From: Ascarosepion bandense
Lineage: Eukaryota; Mollusca; Cephalopoda; Sepiida; Sepiidae
Direction of reading: 5' to 3'
Assembly: GCA_037127315.1 (NCBI GenBank)
Contig: JBBBDQ010000347.1
Coordinates: 2,453,501-2,517,500 of the forward strand
Length of the DNA stretch: 64,000 bases
Below the pieces are notes generated by a model, which was given only the letters and a program-made list of their open reading frames with translations, ran no database searches and was not told where the DNA came from. Shown here piece by piece: positions 53,257 to 63,469 of this stretch. The stretch's first letter is position 1; each line of letters begins with the position of its first letter. Position numbers and translations under genes: made by a program.

Positions 53257-54804
53257 CACTCCTGATCAAAAATTTAAGACCACTTAAAAATCTTTAAAAA
53301 TAATTTTTTTTTACAGATATATTTTAAACTCCTACCACTTAAGGTTACCAATACTACAATGTAAAAGGTTATGGAAACAAAAAGCTACATTCCAAACATT
53401 TTATTTAGAAATTTACATTTTTATAAAATGAGGCGATTTACGCATGATCAAAATTATAAGACCAGGGGTATAAATTGTTAGATCTATGGGAATTCCAATG
53501 TTTTTAGTTCAGTTAGAGATTAGCAATCACTGCGTAAAGGTGTTACCATGCCTAAAGCAAGCAAACTTACCAATGTTGAGCGTTCTCGAATTCTAGAATT
53601 CCATAAGCAAGGTTTGTCACAGCGGGCGATCACAGCTAAGGTAAATCGCAGTAAAACTGTGATTTGCAACTTTCTAAAGAACAGTTAGAATTATGGAAAC
53701 GCAAAATCCTCTGGTAGGTTCCAAAAAATTTCTCCTGCATTGAGTAAGAGAATAAGACAGGTTGTTATGAAAGAGGGGGGCCTTTCTTCTAGTCAAATTA
53801 AGGCAGTCACAGTAACCATCAGATGACACTTACGGGAAAAAGGCATGGTAAATAAAAAGCGTAAACAAATTCCTCGGCTGCTTCCACGTCACAAGGTGGA
53901 CCGCTTAAAGTTTGGTTGTGAATACCAAACATGGGACGAGAAGTGGAAGAAAGTCCTATTTTCTGATGAGAAAAAATTCAATCGAGATGGTCCTGATGGC
54001 TTCCAACAATATTGGCACAACAAAAACATCCCTCCTGAAATTTTCTCAACACGTCATAGTGGTGGAGGGTCCCTAATGGTATGGGGTGCTTTTTCTTACA
54101 GAGGGACGATGGAGCTCCAGGTGGTGCAGGGCTGTCAAATAGCGGCTGGTTATGTTAGCATGCTACAAAAGCATCATTGATGATGGAGGGCCATCGTTTG
54201 TGTGTGGATGGATGGTTATTCCAACAGAATAATGCTGCAATCCATGCTGCAAGACAGACCTTGACCTTTCTACAAGAAAATGGAGTCCATCTCTTGGGAC
54301 ATCCTGCATGCTCACCAGACTTGAACCCAATTGAAAATGTTTGAAGATGAATGACAAGAGATGTTTATCGAAATGAAAAAAAATATTCAACAAAAAATTA
54401 ACTTTGTGAAGCCATCTTCAGAAGCTGGACCAACATCCCCCGCACATTAATGGAAACGCTTATTTCTAGCATGCCCGACAGAATTTTTGAAGTCATCAAA
54501 AGCAGTTGAGGTAGAACTCATTATTAAATTTGATTGTTGAAAGTTTTCATACACTTCTCATACATGTTTTGTACAATTTCGTAGAATTTTTGTCTCTGGT
54601 CTTAGAATTTTGATCGTGTGTAAATCGCCTCATTTTATAAAAATGTAAATTTCTAAATAAAATGTTTGGAACATATCTTTTTTTCCCATAACCTTTTAGA
54701 TTGTAGTATTGGTAACCTTAAGTGGGAGGAGTTTAAAATCTACCCGTAAAAAAATATTTCTTTTTAAAGATTTTTAAGTGGTCTTAAAATTTTGATCAGG
54801 AGTG
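53257..54804 (+). mobile_element. Tc1-like transposon, full length, both ends present
   Basis: CACTCCTGATCAAAAATTTA at the left is inverted at the right (TTTTGATCAGGAGTG). The arms are similar for about 210 bp and include a second internal match (GATCAAAATTATAAGACC versus its inverse near 54600). TA flanks both sides (53255-53256, 54805-54806). 1548 bp, the usual Tc1 size. Confidence 0.95.
53548..54509 (+). pseudogene. Tc1-like transposase, inactivated
   Basis: Would cut and paste the element. Start ATG 53548 (MPKASKLTNVERSRILEFHK), first helix-turn-helix (GLSQRAITAKVNRSKTVICN), a stop at 53686, GRFQKIS linker, a stop near 53824, second helix-turn-helix remnant, then [15 protein letters not shown] (first catalytic Asp), [12 protein letters not shown], a frameshift near 54165, FQQ, a stop, NNAAIHAARQ (second catalytic Asp replaced by Asn), HPACSPDLNPIENV, a stop (third catalytic Glu retained), and the C-terminus LMETLISSMPDRIFEVIKSS. 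At least four stops and one shift; about 320 residues originally, typical for Tc1. Confidence 0.9.
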
Positions 54805-54864
54805 TATTGCTCAGTCTTGGCACTGAAAGAATACAAATATTGACATAAATCTTAGCCGTATATT

Positions 54865-55095
54865 CATTTTAAAATATGCCAGTAGTTTCGTGGACAATAT
54901 ATTAAATACTGAGTATTTAAAATTGTAATAATCCCTCTGGACCAGTAAGTATTTTTTGTAACTTGACTATTCATACTGACATATATATGAGATGTAAAAT
55001 GGAGTAGTGTTAATGTTGTCATATTTGAGCGGAATCTGCTCTGTCCTGACTCACTAGGCTCGATAAAGTACAAAATTGTCTATGAATCCTTGTGG
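54865..55095. other. No recognisable feature
   Basis: Short spacer between the Tc1 element and the next LINE fragment. Confidence 0.35.
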
Positions 55096-55099
55096 GGGA

Positions 55100-55290
55100 C
55101 AACTTACGTTTTCTACATCAAACATCTACATTCCACAGGCGTGATGTGGCACACCTTTCACTCCTCTATTGCTAATTCCATGGAATATGCTCGGACAAAA
55201 TAAATTCATTACTTCTGGCGGATCCTGGGCACAGTTGGTCAAATTTGCCTTGTGCCAAACACAACCGAAGTCACAACAATTTAAATTATT
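55100..55290 (+). pseudogene. LINE-J-type fragment
   Basis: One frame reads FHRRDVAHLSLLYC, stop, FHGICSDKINSLLLADPG. This matches LSHRRNVASLCLFYKYFHGFCSDELKSL of the RT frame. Isolated piece of about 150 bp. Confidence 0.7.
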
Positions 55291-55299
55291 ATCAGGTGG

Positions 55300-56270
55300 T
55301 TGATTTAAGTTTAGAAGAAAAAAGTGTTTTGTTTGTAAAATAAATGAAATTTCATTAATTTAACAGAATAACAAATTTGTAAGAAGTAAAAATGTTCAAT
55401 TAGAAAATGTACGTAGTTAATAAATTTGTATGAGTTAAATATTCAAAGAGAATATGTACGTAGTTAAATGTTAAACCGAAATAACAGTAAAGAGTTAAAT
55501 GAATCCAGTAGCAGAAAGTGTATATTTAGAAAGATCAACAGGTCACTAATAAAATCTGTGTTTCTTTCCTATTTTTTATGCCTGCGGAGAAAGTTAAAAG
55601 GAAGGTGAGACAATAATGGAAAATGGTACTGATCGAAATTAAATCTTGAGAGTCAGTTGAAGTATCTTGTTTTGTTTTTTTTTGAAGGCGTGTGAGTAAA
55701 GATAAAGGAAACTAGGATAAACGAATGTATATCGACTAGGCATGACAGTTTGAAGTTTATCCCTTACATTGTAAGGAGGTCCTTACCAAATTCATGCTTC
55801 CATCGGACTGTCTTTGGCCAATCAAGAGATGTGGATAAATATTTAGATCAGGTAATGTAATCGGCTCAAACTTAATACCCATTTTTTAGGTGTAAAGAAA
55901 ATTTGACCGGGATCATAGTTCAAATCCTTTCCAATTAGAATCCAGAATTTTAATTTTCACACCGGTTGAGAAATTTGACCTGATCTGTTTTTTGTGTGTG
56001 TGGCTTTTTTATGTTTTTAGTTCTTCTGGTTTGATTTTTGCGCGTGCCAACCTAATTTTTTTTTTTCGTAAATTGTTAAAATTCATAAAAGATTAGTATC
56101 CTCTACATCCGTCAGTGTTAACATAATAGAACCTGATACGTCTCACATAGCAGCAAAACTTTTTTTATGTTCTGCAAAAGATCTGAAAAAATGATTGTTT
56201 GTAGCATATCTTGCTTTTAATAACTGTTGTCATCTTGCGAAATTTTATCTAACGTTTTTTAAATTCCATT
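55300..56270. other. No recognisable feature
   Basis: AT-rich. AGAATATGTACGTAGTTAA-like words repeat at 55410-55465. Confidence 0.4.
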
Positions 56271-56299
56271 TCAAATTTGACCCTTCTTTAAGGAGGAAT

Positions 56300-56456
56300 G
56301 CCAAGTAGATATGAATGAGCATGTTTGATATCTTCTTCTCTGTTCTTTTAACCAAGGTCACAATGCTACCAAGGCTGCTCGAGACATTGCTGCTGTGTAC
56401 AGAGATAAAATTCATCAAATCAGCCAATCAACGTTAAGCTGTATGCTAGACAAATG
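56300..56456 (+). pseudogene. Mariner transposase N-terminus
   Basis: VDMNEHV, stop, YLLLCSFNQGHNATKAARDI, AAVYRDKIHQISQST is the first helix-turn-helix of a mariner transposase (compare the AAASSRHICQAFGERAVDG segment at 33 kb). It is cut at 56456 by a SINE-A insertion. Confidence 0.7.
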
Positions 56457-56712
56457 TCAGTCAGTTAAGTGCCATATATGATACACGCTGAAAGAGACAT
56501 GACTAACTGATTATCCTGCAGTATGTTGCCATTATTTCTGCAATAAATTGGTTGCCAGTCAAGTCTATAGAATCCAATCTGACCTGTTATTTAACCTATA
56601 ACTGGAGGGAGACGGATTAATACCTTTCCCAAAGGGTATTTTCGCGAAAATGAATGCAAGGAATTCAACTGGAATTGGAACTCGGCTCCCTGATATCCAC
56701 TTGACCAAAACG
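56457..56712 (-). repeat. SINE-A copy with target duplication
   Basis: A 256-bp minus-strand SINE-A, from the B box GAGCCGAGTTCCAATTCCAG to its tail (TCAGTCAGTTAAGTGCC on plus). CAAATG occurs at 56451-56456 and 56713-56718, a 6-bp target-site duplication. This fixes both SINE-A ends. Confidence 0.8.
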
Positions 56713-56894
56713 CAAATGACTAACTGACTGAACAAATAAGCAGGCTCAAAAGATGCAATTTACCAGAAAAGACCTGACCAGAGAGACAATGCGATTATTC
56801 AACATGCCAAGACTCGATTCCCGTCCTTAGCATAAATGCGCATGCAATTAAATAGCTCGGTTGTGATTTTCAGCTACAATCAGCATCTGCTTTT

Positions 56895-57470
56895 TTTATT
56901 TTATGTGTCGCATCCCTTCAAGACATAGGCGATAATGACCGTTTTTATCCTTTAATGGTCTTAAAAAACTTTTAGTAATTGACCCAAACCCTCCTCTGCA
57001 ATCCACTTTCTAAAGACCATCAAGTATGTCACGCGTTGCTTCCCCTCTTTCGTTCCCTCTATCCGCCCTATGAGTATTATATTATCCAAACCCATCTTCC
57101 TCATTACATATCCCCGAAATTTCAGCTGTTCCTTTCTTATTTTAAGTATGTTTCCTTTTCATTTTTATGCTATCTAAAAGCTTGTTTTTGCTTACATGCT
57201 TCAGTCCATAGTACTCAATATCATTCTGTAGACATTTCACCTGCTTCAAGCCTTTCCTTCATTTCCGATGAGATTGTCCAGTATTTGCAGCCATATAAAA
57301 GAACAGATATAAAATAACAGTCTAGTACTTTTTTCTCTGATTGCAACGAAATGTTTCTGTCTCTTAATACTCTGCTTAGCTTTTGAAATACATATTTCGC
57401 CATGCCACTACGTCTTCGGATCTCAGTTTCGCACTTTCCCTTCTCTGTTAGAACACTGATTTAGCCGTTT
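56895..57470 (-). pseudogene. RTE-like LINE C-terminal fragment inside mariner sequence
   Basis: The minus frame 57403-57221 reads MAKYVFQKLSRVLRDRNISL, KKVLDCYFISVLLYGC, YWTISSEMKERLEAGEM, followed downstream by a decayed MLRI...FLGH region to 56900. The 3' end is ATTTTATGTGTCGCATCCCT on plus. It lies between mariner pieces. Confidence 0.8.
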
Positions 57471-57474
57471 TAAA

Positions 57475-57725
57475 ACTATTGCCTTTTTCGGTCGCTTTCT
57501 AGGAATTTGATGAGTGTCTCGGTCAACAACAATCCAGTGTTTGAAATGTGGTTTGATTCATTTTTTTCGCCTAAAAACCTAGTGATTTTTATCGTCGAAG
57601 CTTTGAAAAGTTAGTAGATAGTTGACAGAAGGTCGCAAAAAATGAAGGGGAAGACATTACTGAATGATTCTTCTGAACTATTGAGAAATAATAAGTATCA
57701 AAATAAATTGTAAAAAACGCATGAA
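57475..57725 (+). pseudogene. Mariner transposase C-terminus
   Basis: VFEMWFDSFFSPKNLVIF, then a frame change to a DRRSQKMKGKTLL-like region. This resembles the mariner C-terminal pattern WxxxFFxSKxxxFYxxGIxxLxxRWxKV. Degenerate. Confidence 0.55.
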
Positions 57726-57729
57726 TCTA

Positions 57730-58140
57730 TGTAACAACCTAATACAATTAAAAAAAAAATATTCCTAAGATGCTAATACTAATGGTTAAATTTTGGTATT
57801 TCTTTGCATTCATTGACAACGTAATGTCTGTTGACATTTATAAAATATCTTTAAAAACATTTTAAAGGAAACAAGATTCCTCATATCGACTGTTATCGCA
57901 CTTTAGTGGTATGGAATGTCAACATCTTGGTGATGTTCATATTTTCTCTTCGCGATACATTTGTGTTCCATTTTAGTTGTTGCTGCTGTTGGCAGTCTTC
58001 AGTAACGTAATTTTATTTTTACTTGTTGACATTATGGGTTTCTGGTTCAGTATTTTCAGTCTTTGACAACTGACAATGTGTAATTCTCCATACAAATGTC
58101 ATTCGTTTTATTCTGAAAAAAATAAAGAGGCAATTCAGCT
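57730..58140. other. No recognisable feature
   Basis: AT-rich spacer with no repeat or coding match seen. Confidence 0.4.
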
Positions 58141-58149
58141 GAAAGAATG

Positions 58150-58300
58150 ACTGAAGTTATAGTGTAATTATGGAAGATGATAATACTTGCCTCCACGTTG
58201 CTAACATGATGCAACGTACAATACTAGGTTGGAAAGTTCTGCCACATTCACCATATTCTCCAGGGACTACCGTTCTTTTCGAATCCTTTCTAAAAATTTG
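58150..58300 (+). pseudogene. Mariner transposase catalytic region, left of the SINE dimer
   Basis: EDDNTCLHVANMMQRTIL, GWKVLPHSPYSPGTTVLFES corresponds to the second and third catalytic Asp region (HDNARPHVA... LPHPPYSPDLAPSDYHLF). The third Asp site is lost (TTVLF). It is interrupted at 58300. Confidence 0.7.
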
Positions 58301-58853
58301 TCAGTCTCTTAAGTCCTATACGTGATACACGCCTGGGCGATCATGTCTCGAAAGAGACATGACTGACTGGGCAGAAAGTTCTCCAGCAGTACAGTGCCAT
58401 TACATTCTGCGGTAGATTGGTTGTAAACCTAGACTATAAAACCCAAAGTGTCTTGTTATTTAACCCATAACTGGTGGGAAGAGATGGATTAATACCTTTC
58501 CCAAGGGTATTTTCGCGTAAGTGAATGCAACGAATTCAACGGGAATTCGAACTTGGCTCCCCGATTTCTCGTTCCGAGACGATATCCACTGACCCACGAC
58601 GCACAACATTTACATTCACTTGCGTTCAGTTACGCACAAATACCCCTGGGAAAAGTCTTGTACCGTCTCTTCCCTCCAGTTATGGGTTAAATAATAGGGA
58701 AGACTAAATTCTTTGGCTGGCAACAAATCTACCGCAGAAAGTAATGGCAACCTACTGCGGGATAATCTTCTGCCCAGTCAGTCATGTCTCTTTCGAGGCG
58801 TGATCGCCCAAAGCGTGTATCACGTATGGCACGTAACTGACTGACAGTCTAAC
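58301..58853. mobile_element. SINE-A head-to-head dimer inserted as one unit
   Basis: 58301-58606 is a minus-strand SINE-A and 58607-58853 a plus-strand one. Both outer ends are SINE tails (TCAGTCTCTTAAGTCCTATA and CACGTATGGCACGTAACTGA, CTGACAGTC). AATTTG stands at 58295-58300 and again at 58854-58859. The mariner reading frame resumes beyond it. So one insertion brought in both copies as a 553-bp inverted dimer. Bodies match at AACCCATAACTGG/CCAGTTATGGGTT and TACCTTTCCCAAGGGTATTT-type segments. Confidence 0.8.
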
Positions 58854-59045
58854 AATTTGAGTGTGTTTTCGTTTAACAACAATATGGACCTTAAAACGTG
58901 GCTTGAATTTTATCAACAAAAACATAATGGTTTCTATTATCGAGACATTGAACAGTTAGGGGATCGTTGACAGGAGGTCGTAAACAATGAAGCGGAATAC
59001 ATTGTTAAATCAATCGTCTGAACTATTTATAAGAAATATTAAAAG
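58854..59045 (+). pseudogene. Mariner transposase C-terminus, right of the SINE dimer
   Basis: VFSFNNNMDLKTWLEFYQQ, NGFYYRDIEQLGDR, stop, QEVVNNEAEYIV fits the mariner C-terminal pattern (FYxxGIEKLxxRWxKVxxNxGxYI). Continuous with 58150-58300 once the dimer is removed. Confidence 0.7.
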
Positions 59046-59229
59046 AAATTATTAAAAATGAACTCTCATATTCTAATATAAAGTCGTTCCCTCCAAATCG
59101 ACATAATTTAAAATCTGAATATCTGAGTAACTACTTGTTTTAGACAAATGAAACTAAACAGGTTTCATGTTGAACAATAAAATATTTATTTACCGAAATT
59201 CGAGCAATATATTCAAAGGGAATTAGATT

Positions 59230-59545
59230 TATTGACAGATTTCATAAAGCTACACAAATGTTCTATAAGCGCAAAAACATGTGACACGACACACGTCAAG
59301 CCGGTAATCCAGACCCTGCAAAACACGCTGTAGCATGACTTGCGTATCATTTTTCAGCACCCCAGTAATTCTCTGCATAAATTTCTCTAGACTTTTAAGA
59401 ATAGAGAGAGATAGAGACGAGTTTTTACACATAGCTAAATGGCAAAAAATCAGGTGTCAATTCAGGTGAACGTGGTAGCAATTTCAACAGCAAGTTGTCA
59501 TTATCACTGACACGCCTGATGTATCTTCTTGAAAAATTCTGACTG
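59230..59545 (-). pseudogene. Tc1/mariner-superfamily transposase 3' end, another lineage
   Basis: The minus strand has LLPRSPELTPDFLPFSYV (like PPRSPDLTPCDFFLWGYV) and, in the frame 59432-59250, ITGVLKNDTQVMLQRVLQ, GLDYRLDVCRVT. The MLQRVxxxLDYRLDVCRVTxGAHIE ending is typical of one animal DDE transposase lineage (from memory of the family). A frameshift lies between the two parts. Confidence 0.6.
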
Positions 59546-59549
59546 TGAT

Positions 59550-59940
59550 AAGTAGGCACATTCAAATTTGTTAGTTTTTAAACATTTTGTTAATATTTAA
59601 GATCAATTTAGCGAGAACCGCCTATGCTATTAGACTAAAAATTGATGTCAATTTTTGTTGGACACATGTCATTATGAATAACATTCTTATTATCTGAGAG
59701 AAAATGAACTCGTAAATGTCATACTAACATTACTAAACGACATATCTCTGCTATAGTCATTAAATCATCTTCAACATTTTCACCTCGACAAATGTGAGAA
59801 GACGTTCGCTTTAAAAGATATAAAAGCCAATGAAATGTTAAAAAAAACCGCAAAAAATTCTCTCACCAGCATATGACATTGTCTTCAACTAATAATATAT
59901 CTTATCTATATTTCGGAGATAAACTATTGTAATTAATTCC
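59550..59940. other. No recognisable feature
   Basis: AT-rich spacer. Confidence 0.4.
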
Positions 59941-59944
59941 ATTT

Positions 59945-60690
59945 TTTTCATTGTTCGGACTTTTGCCCTCATCACCTACAACATCTGCCAATATTTCTGA
60001 GATGTGGTATTGTAGCCATTTACATTATTTACATTGTTCTTACTGTTGTACTCATCTTGGTTGCCATATTGATCTTCAATATATGTCTATATTTATGAAA
60101 ATATGTGACGTCATAGAACCGCACTGCAAATTTGCGAACTGCGTTTGTTATTTTTGGTAACTATTGCCGTTGCCTAGCAGAGGTTTACGTCAACACAAAA
60201 CAAAATCGTCGGTGATGGTGGATGTTATTGTGTTACTGTCTTAATAACCTCTCTGAAGATGACTCATGTGAGCCGAAAGCTTAGAACCAAATTAATAAAA
60301 AATTATCCAAATTTGGAGAATTTTTGTCTTTATTTTCAACTGAAATTAAAGCCAAAATACGACGTTTGGAACAGCGCATGATTAAACATAATAGACATTC
60401 ATTGTCTTTTATATTTAACAGTATATGTTTAGAAAATTTTGAAATGAAATATTGTGACTATTTAAATTATTTACATTGTTGGGACTTACCTTGTTGTTCG
60501 TATCTTTGTTGCCATATTCATCTTCAATGCCTATATTTCTGAGATTAAGTATTGTAACTATTTAAATTATATTGATCGGACTTTTGTTCTTATCATTTGT
60601 TGCCTTATTCACCTTCAATATATGTCTATATTTCTGAGATTAATTGTTGTAATTATTTTGCATTGTTCGGGCTTTTGGCCTCATCTTTTT
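59945..60690 (-). repeat. Serial inverted SINE-C tail units, diverged
   Basis: CATCTTTGTTGCCATATTCA then CTTCAATATATGTCTATATT and TCTGAGAT, GTATTGTAACTATTTAAATT recur near 59970, 60050, 60475, 60570 and 60660 with about 80-110-bp spacing. They are the reverse complement of the SINE-C 3' end. 60250-60290 holds CTGAAGATGACTCATGTGAG followed by CCGAAAGC. Confidence 0.65.
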
Positions 60691-60699
60691 TGCCATATT

Positions 60700-61255
60700 C
60701 ACATTTTGGCAAATGAAGAGGTATTTTAAACTATACTCTTACTTTTTTCAGATAGTCCCTGCCTCTTTTAAAAGTGTTAATATCATTTATCTCCCTTTAA
60801 CCCAACTCTCTAAATTATTTTTATATTGAACTTACACCTGTTTGGGACAAGTCATTAGATTTAACCAATATTTTTATCCACTGCTACATGTATCAGTGAT
60901 GGCATTGGTGTATGCATTTTGGGGACTTATAAGCCTAATTTCTCAGTCACCGCTCATCCAAGCTTACAGAACCTAGTATGCGCAGTTGTTCAGTTATTGA
61001 CCAAGTTCGATGTTCATTAACACTGGTGATCGTACGGGAAACGGTGTTTTAGGTGTTATGGCTGTAACGCCTATTTGAAGATAGATATTTTATAAATGTC
61101 AAACGTAAGCTTTCTTGGCTACTATGTGATTAAATGCTAAATGATTTTTATACTGAAACGGCTAATATTATCTTTACCGGGACTATCAAATGGCAAGAAA
61201 ACTCATGCGAAAGTCTTTTTAGCTACAGCGCAAAATCAAAATCTAACAATTTGTT
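60700..61255. other. No recognisable feature
   Basis: Unique sequence between the two groups of SINE-tail units. Confidence 0.4.
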
Positions 61256-61260
61256 GCGGC

Positions 61261-61570
61261 ATTTGTCTATATTTCTGAGATGTGGCAGCATTTACAGTAT
61301 TTGTATGTTTGGGACTATTGTCCTCATCTTTGTTGCCATTTGTACGACGTTTAATAATAGATCATTCTATTTGTCTATATGTCTGAGATGAGATAGTATT
61401 TACAGTATTTACATTATTCGGACTATTGTCCTCATCTTTGTTGCCATTTGTACGACGTTTAATAATAGATCATTCTATTTGTCTATATTTCTGAGATGAG
61501 GGAGTATTTACAGTATTTACATTATTCGGACTATTGTCCTAATCGTTATTGTCATTTTTACGTCTATATC
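61261..61570 (-). repeat. 108-bp tandem repeat of the SINE-C tail, three units
   Basis: ATTTGTCTATATTTCTGAGA-type starts are at 61261, 61369 and 61477: period exactly 108 bp twice. Each holds ACTATTGTCCTCATCTTTGT and TGCCATTTGTACGACGTTTA. The reverse complement reads CAAAGATGAGGACAATAGTC, the end of the SINE-C at 61590-61880. Confidence 0.85.
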
Positions 61571-61589
61571 CATTGGGCCATGTGAATAT

Positions 61590-61880
61590 AGACGTTGGTT
61601 AGTTCCTGACTTGACTCTTAGAGTTGTGAGTTCAATACCAGGCAACAGCAGTGGTGAACAGGTTACTTGCAGGATTAAAAGGAGAAAACTCATGATTTCC
61701 AATCGTGGCATTAATACTACGCAAGGAATGAGAATGATATACTCCAGTGATTGTAATAAAGAGTTCAGTTTAAAATTTCTAGCCCCTGAAGAAGACCGGA
61801 GCGTACAACGGCCAAAACGTCGTATAAATAGTAACAAAGATGAGGACAATAGTCCGAATAATGTAAATACTGTAATTTAT
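61590..61880 (+). repeat. SINE-C copy, full layout
   Basis: A tRNA-like head with GACGTTGGTTAGTTCCTGAC and B box TGTGAGTTCAATACCAGG, a body with AAGGAATGAGAATGATATAC and CCTGAAGAAGACCGGAGCGT, CCAAAACGTCGTATAAATAG, tail AACAAAGATGAGGACAATAG, TCCGAATAATGTAAATACTG. Its tail faces the 108-bp array, so the locus can fold as a hairpin. Confidence 0.7.
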
Positions 61881-61984
61881 TTCGGTGTAAAATTCTAAAA
61901 AAATATAATGAAATAAAAACTGATAAGCCGTTTATGGCGTACTTCCAGAAACTTCTGACTACTTAGTTCCATGTGGCTCACATC

Positions 61985-62590
61985 TGACGCCAACATAATA
62001 TATTCCAAAATATATGGTAAGTACAACATATATGTGAGAAGTACAGCTATAAGACCTACTACAGAAGAAAGGACAACAAATAAACTGCATGAAAACCAAA
62101 TGTATGGTCATCGGCAAACAGAGGAGCCCAAAATGTCAAATACAGCTGGGGTAGACTAAAATCATGCAAGTACAAAATTTAAATACCAGGAAAGTGTTCT
62201 GACAGAAGACAGAAAGTGCGACATAGAGATCCGAAGAGCGAATTGGCATGGGGAACGACGCATTCCAGAAGAGTGCTGAGAGACAGGAAAATTTCGTTGG
62301 AAACAAAGAGAGTACTGGATTGCTATCTGACGTCAGTTCTTCAGTATGGCAGTGAATGCTGGACAATAGTATCAGAGATGAAGGAAAAAGTTGAAGCAAC
62401 TGAAATGTAGTTCTACAGAAGAATGCTGCTGATATAGTATTTGAGCAATGATGAGGTTTCAGAAAGGATGGAAACGAAAAGGAAATTAATACTGAGCATC
62501 AGAAAGCGACAGCTAAAGTTCTTGGGACATGTAATGAGGAAGGAAGGATTTGACAATCGAATGCTCACAGGTCAGATAAAAAGAAAGTGA
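61985..62590 (+). pseudogene. RTE-like LINE, first of two tandem copies
   Basis: A decayed segment, then NKLHENQMYGHRQTEEPK, and the frame 62216-62410 with VLRDRKISLETKRVLDCYLT, SVLQYGSECWTIVSEMKEKV, then a C-terminal part to GRKEGFDNRMLTGQIK-like sequence. It passes directly into the second copy near 62600. Confidence 0.8.
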
Positions 62591-62599
62591 GACAGGGGA

Positions 62600-63465
62600 A
62601 AGCAGCACAACACTCCCTAATCCTAGTTGAAGTTATGCTAGGCGGCATCATCGACAGAAATATTCTGAACAACATAAGATACACAGATGATGCAGTGCTG
62701 ATAGCAGACTCGGACAGGAAACTACAAGACCTCCTACAGAAGGTAGCTGAGAAGAGTAAAAAGAAAGGACTACAAATAAACTACAAGAAAACCGAATGCA
62801 TGATCATCAGCAAACAGAGGAGCCCAAAATGTCAAATACAGCTGGGGTAGACTAAAATCATGCAAGTACAAAATTTAAATACCAGGAAAGTGTTCTAACA
62901 GATGACGGAAAGTGCGACACAGAGATCCGAAGGCGAATTGCCATGGCGAATGTAGCATTCCAGATGTTGTAAAAAAAATTTTGCTAAAAACTAAGAAAAG
63001 AGTACTGGATGGCTATGTAATGTCCCTTTTTTAATATAGTAGTGAATGCTGGACAATATCATTGAAAATGAAGGAAATATTTGAAGCAATTAAAATTTGG
63101 TTCTACAGAAGGATGCTGCGGATCTCATGGATCGAGCATGAGAGCAATGATGAGGTTTCGAAAAGGATACAAACGAAAAAGAAATTAATACTGAGCATCA
63201 GGAAGAGACAGCTAAAGTTCCTGGGACATGCAATGAGAAAGGAGGTCTTAGAGAACCTGCTATTTACAGGCCGGATAAAGGGAAAAAGAGACAAGGGAAA
63301 GCAGCGGATAATATATTTGAAGGGCCTGAGCAGGTGGATGGCGGAATGATGGTTGCGTGGTGCAACAGGAGAAAGCGAGTTAAGAGCCACCAGTGATAGT
63401 GAGATGGAGAAAGCCATGATCACCTACGTCCTGAAAAGACAGGGCATAAAGAAGAAGAACAACAA
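62600..63465 (+). pseudogene. RTE-like LINE, second tandem copy
   Basis: The frame 62587-62850 has NNIRYTDDAVLIADSDRKLQ (catalytic YADD changed to YTDD), then KKGLQINYKKTECMIISKQ. After frameshifts, 63062-63349 reads FEAIKIWFYRRMLRISWIEH, RQLKFLGHAMRKEVLENL, GKRDKGKQRIIYLKGLSR. The 3' end is GACAGGGCATAAAGAAGAAG at 63440. The CAAACAGAGGAGCCCAAAAT segment occurs at 62115 and 62811, a 696-bp step, which proves tandem duplication. Confidence 0.85.
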
Positions 63466-63469
63466 CTTA

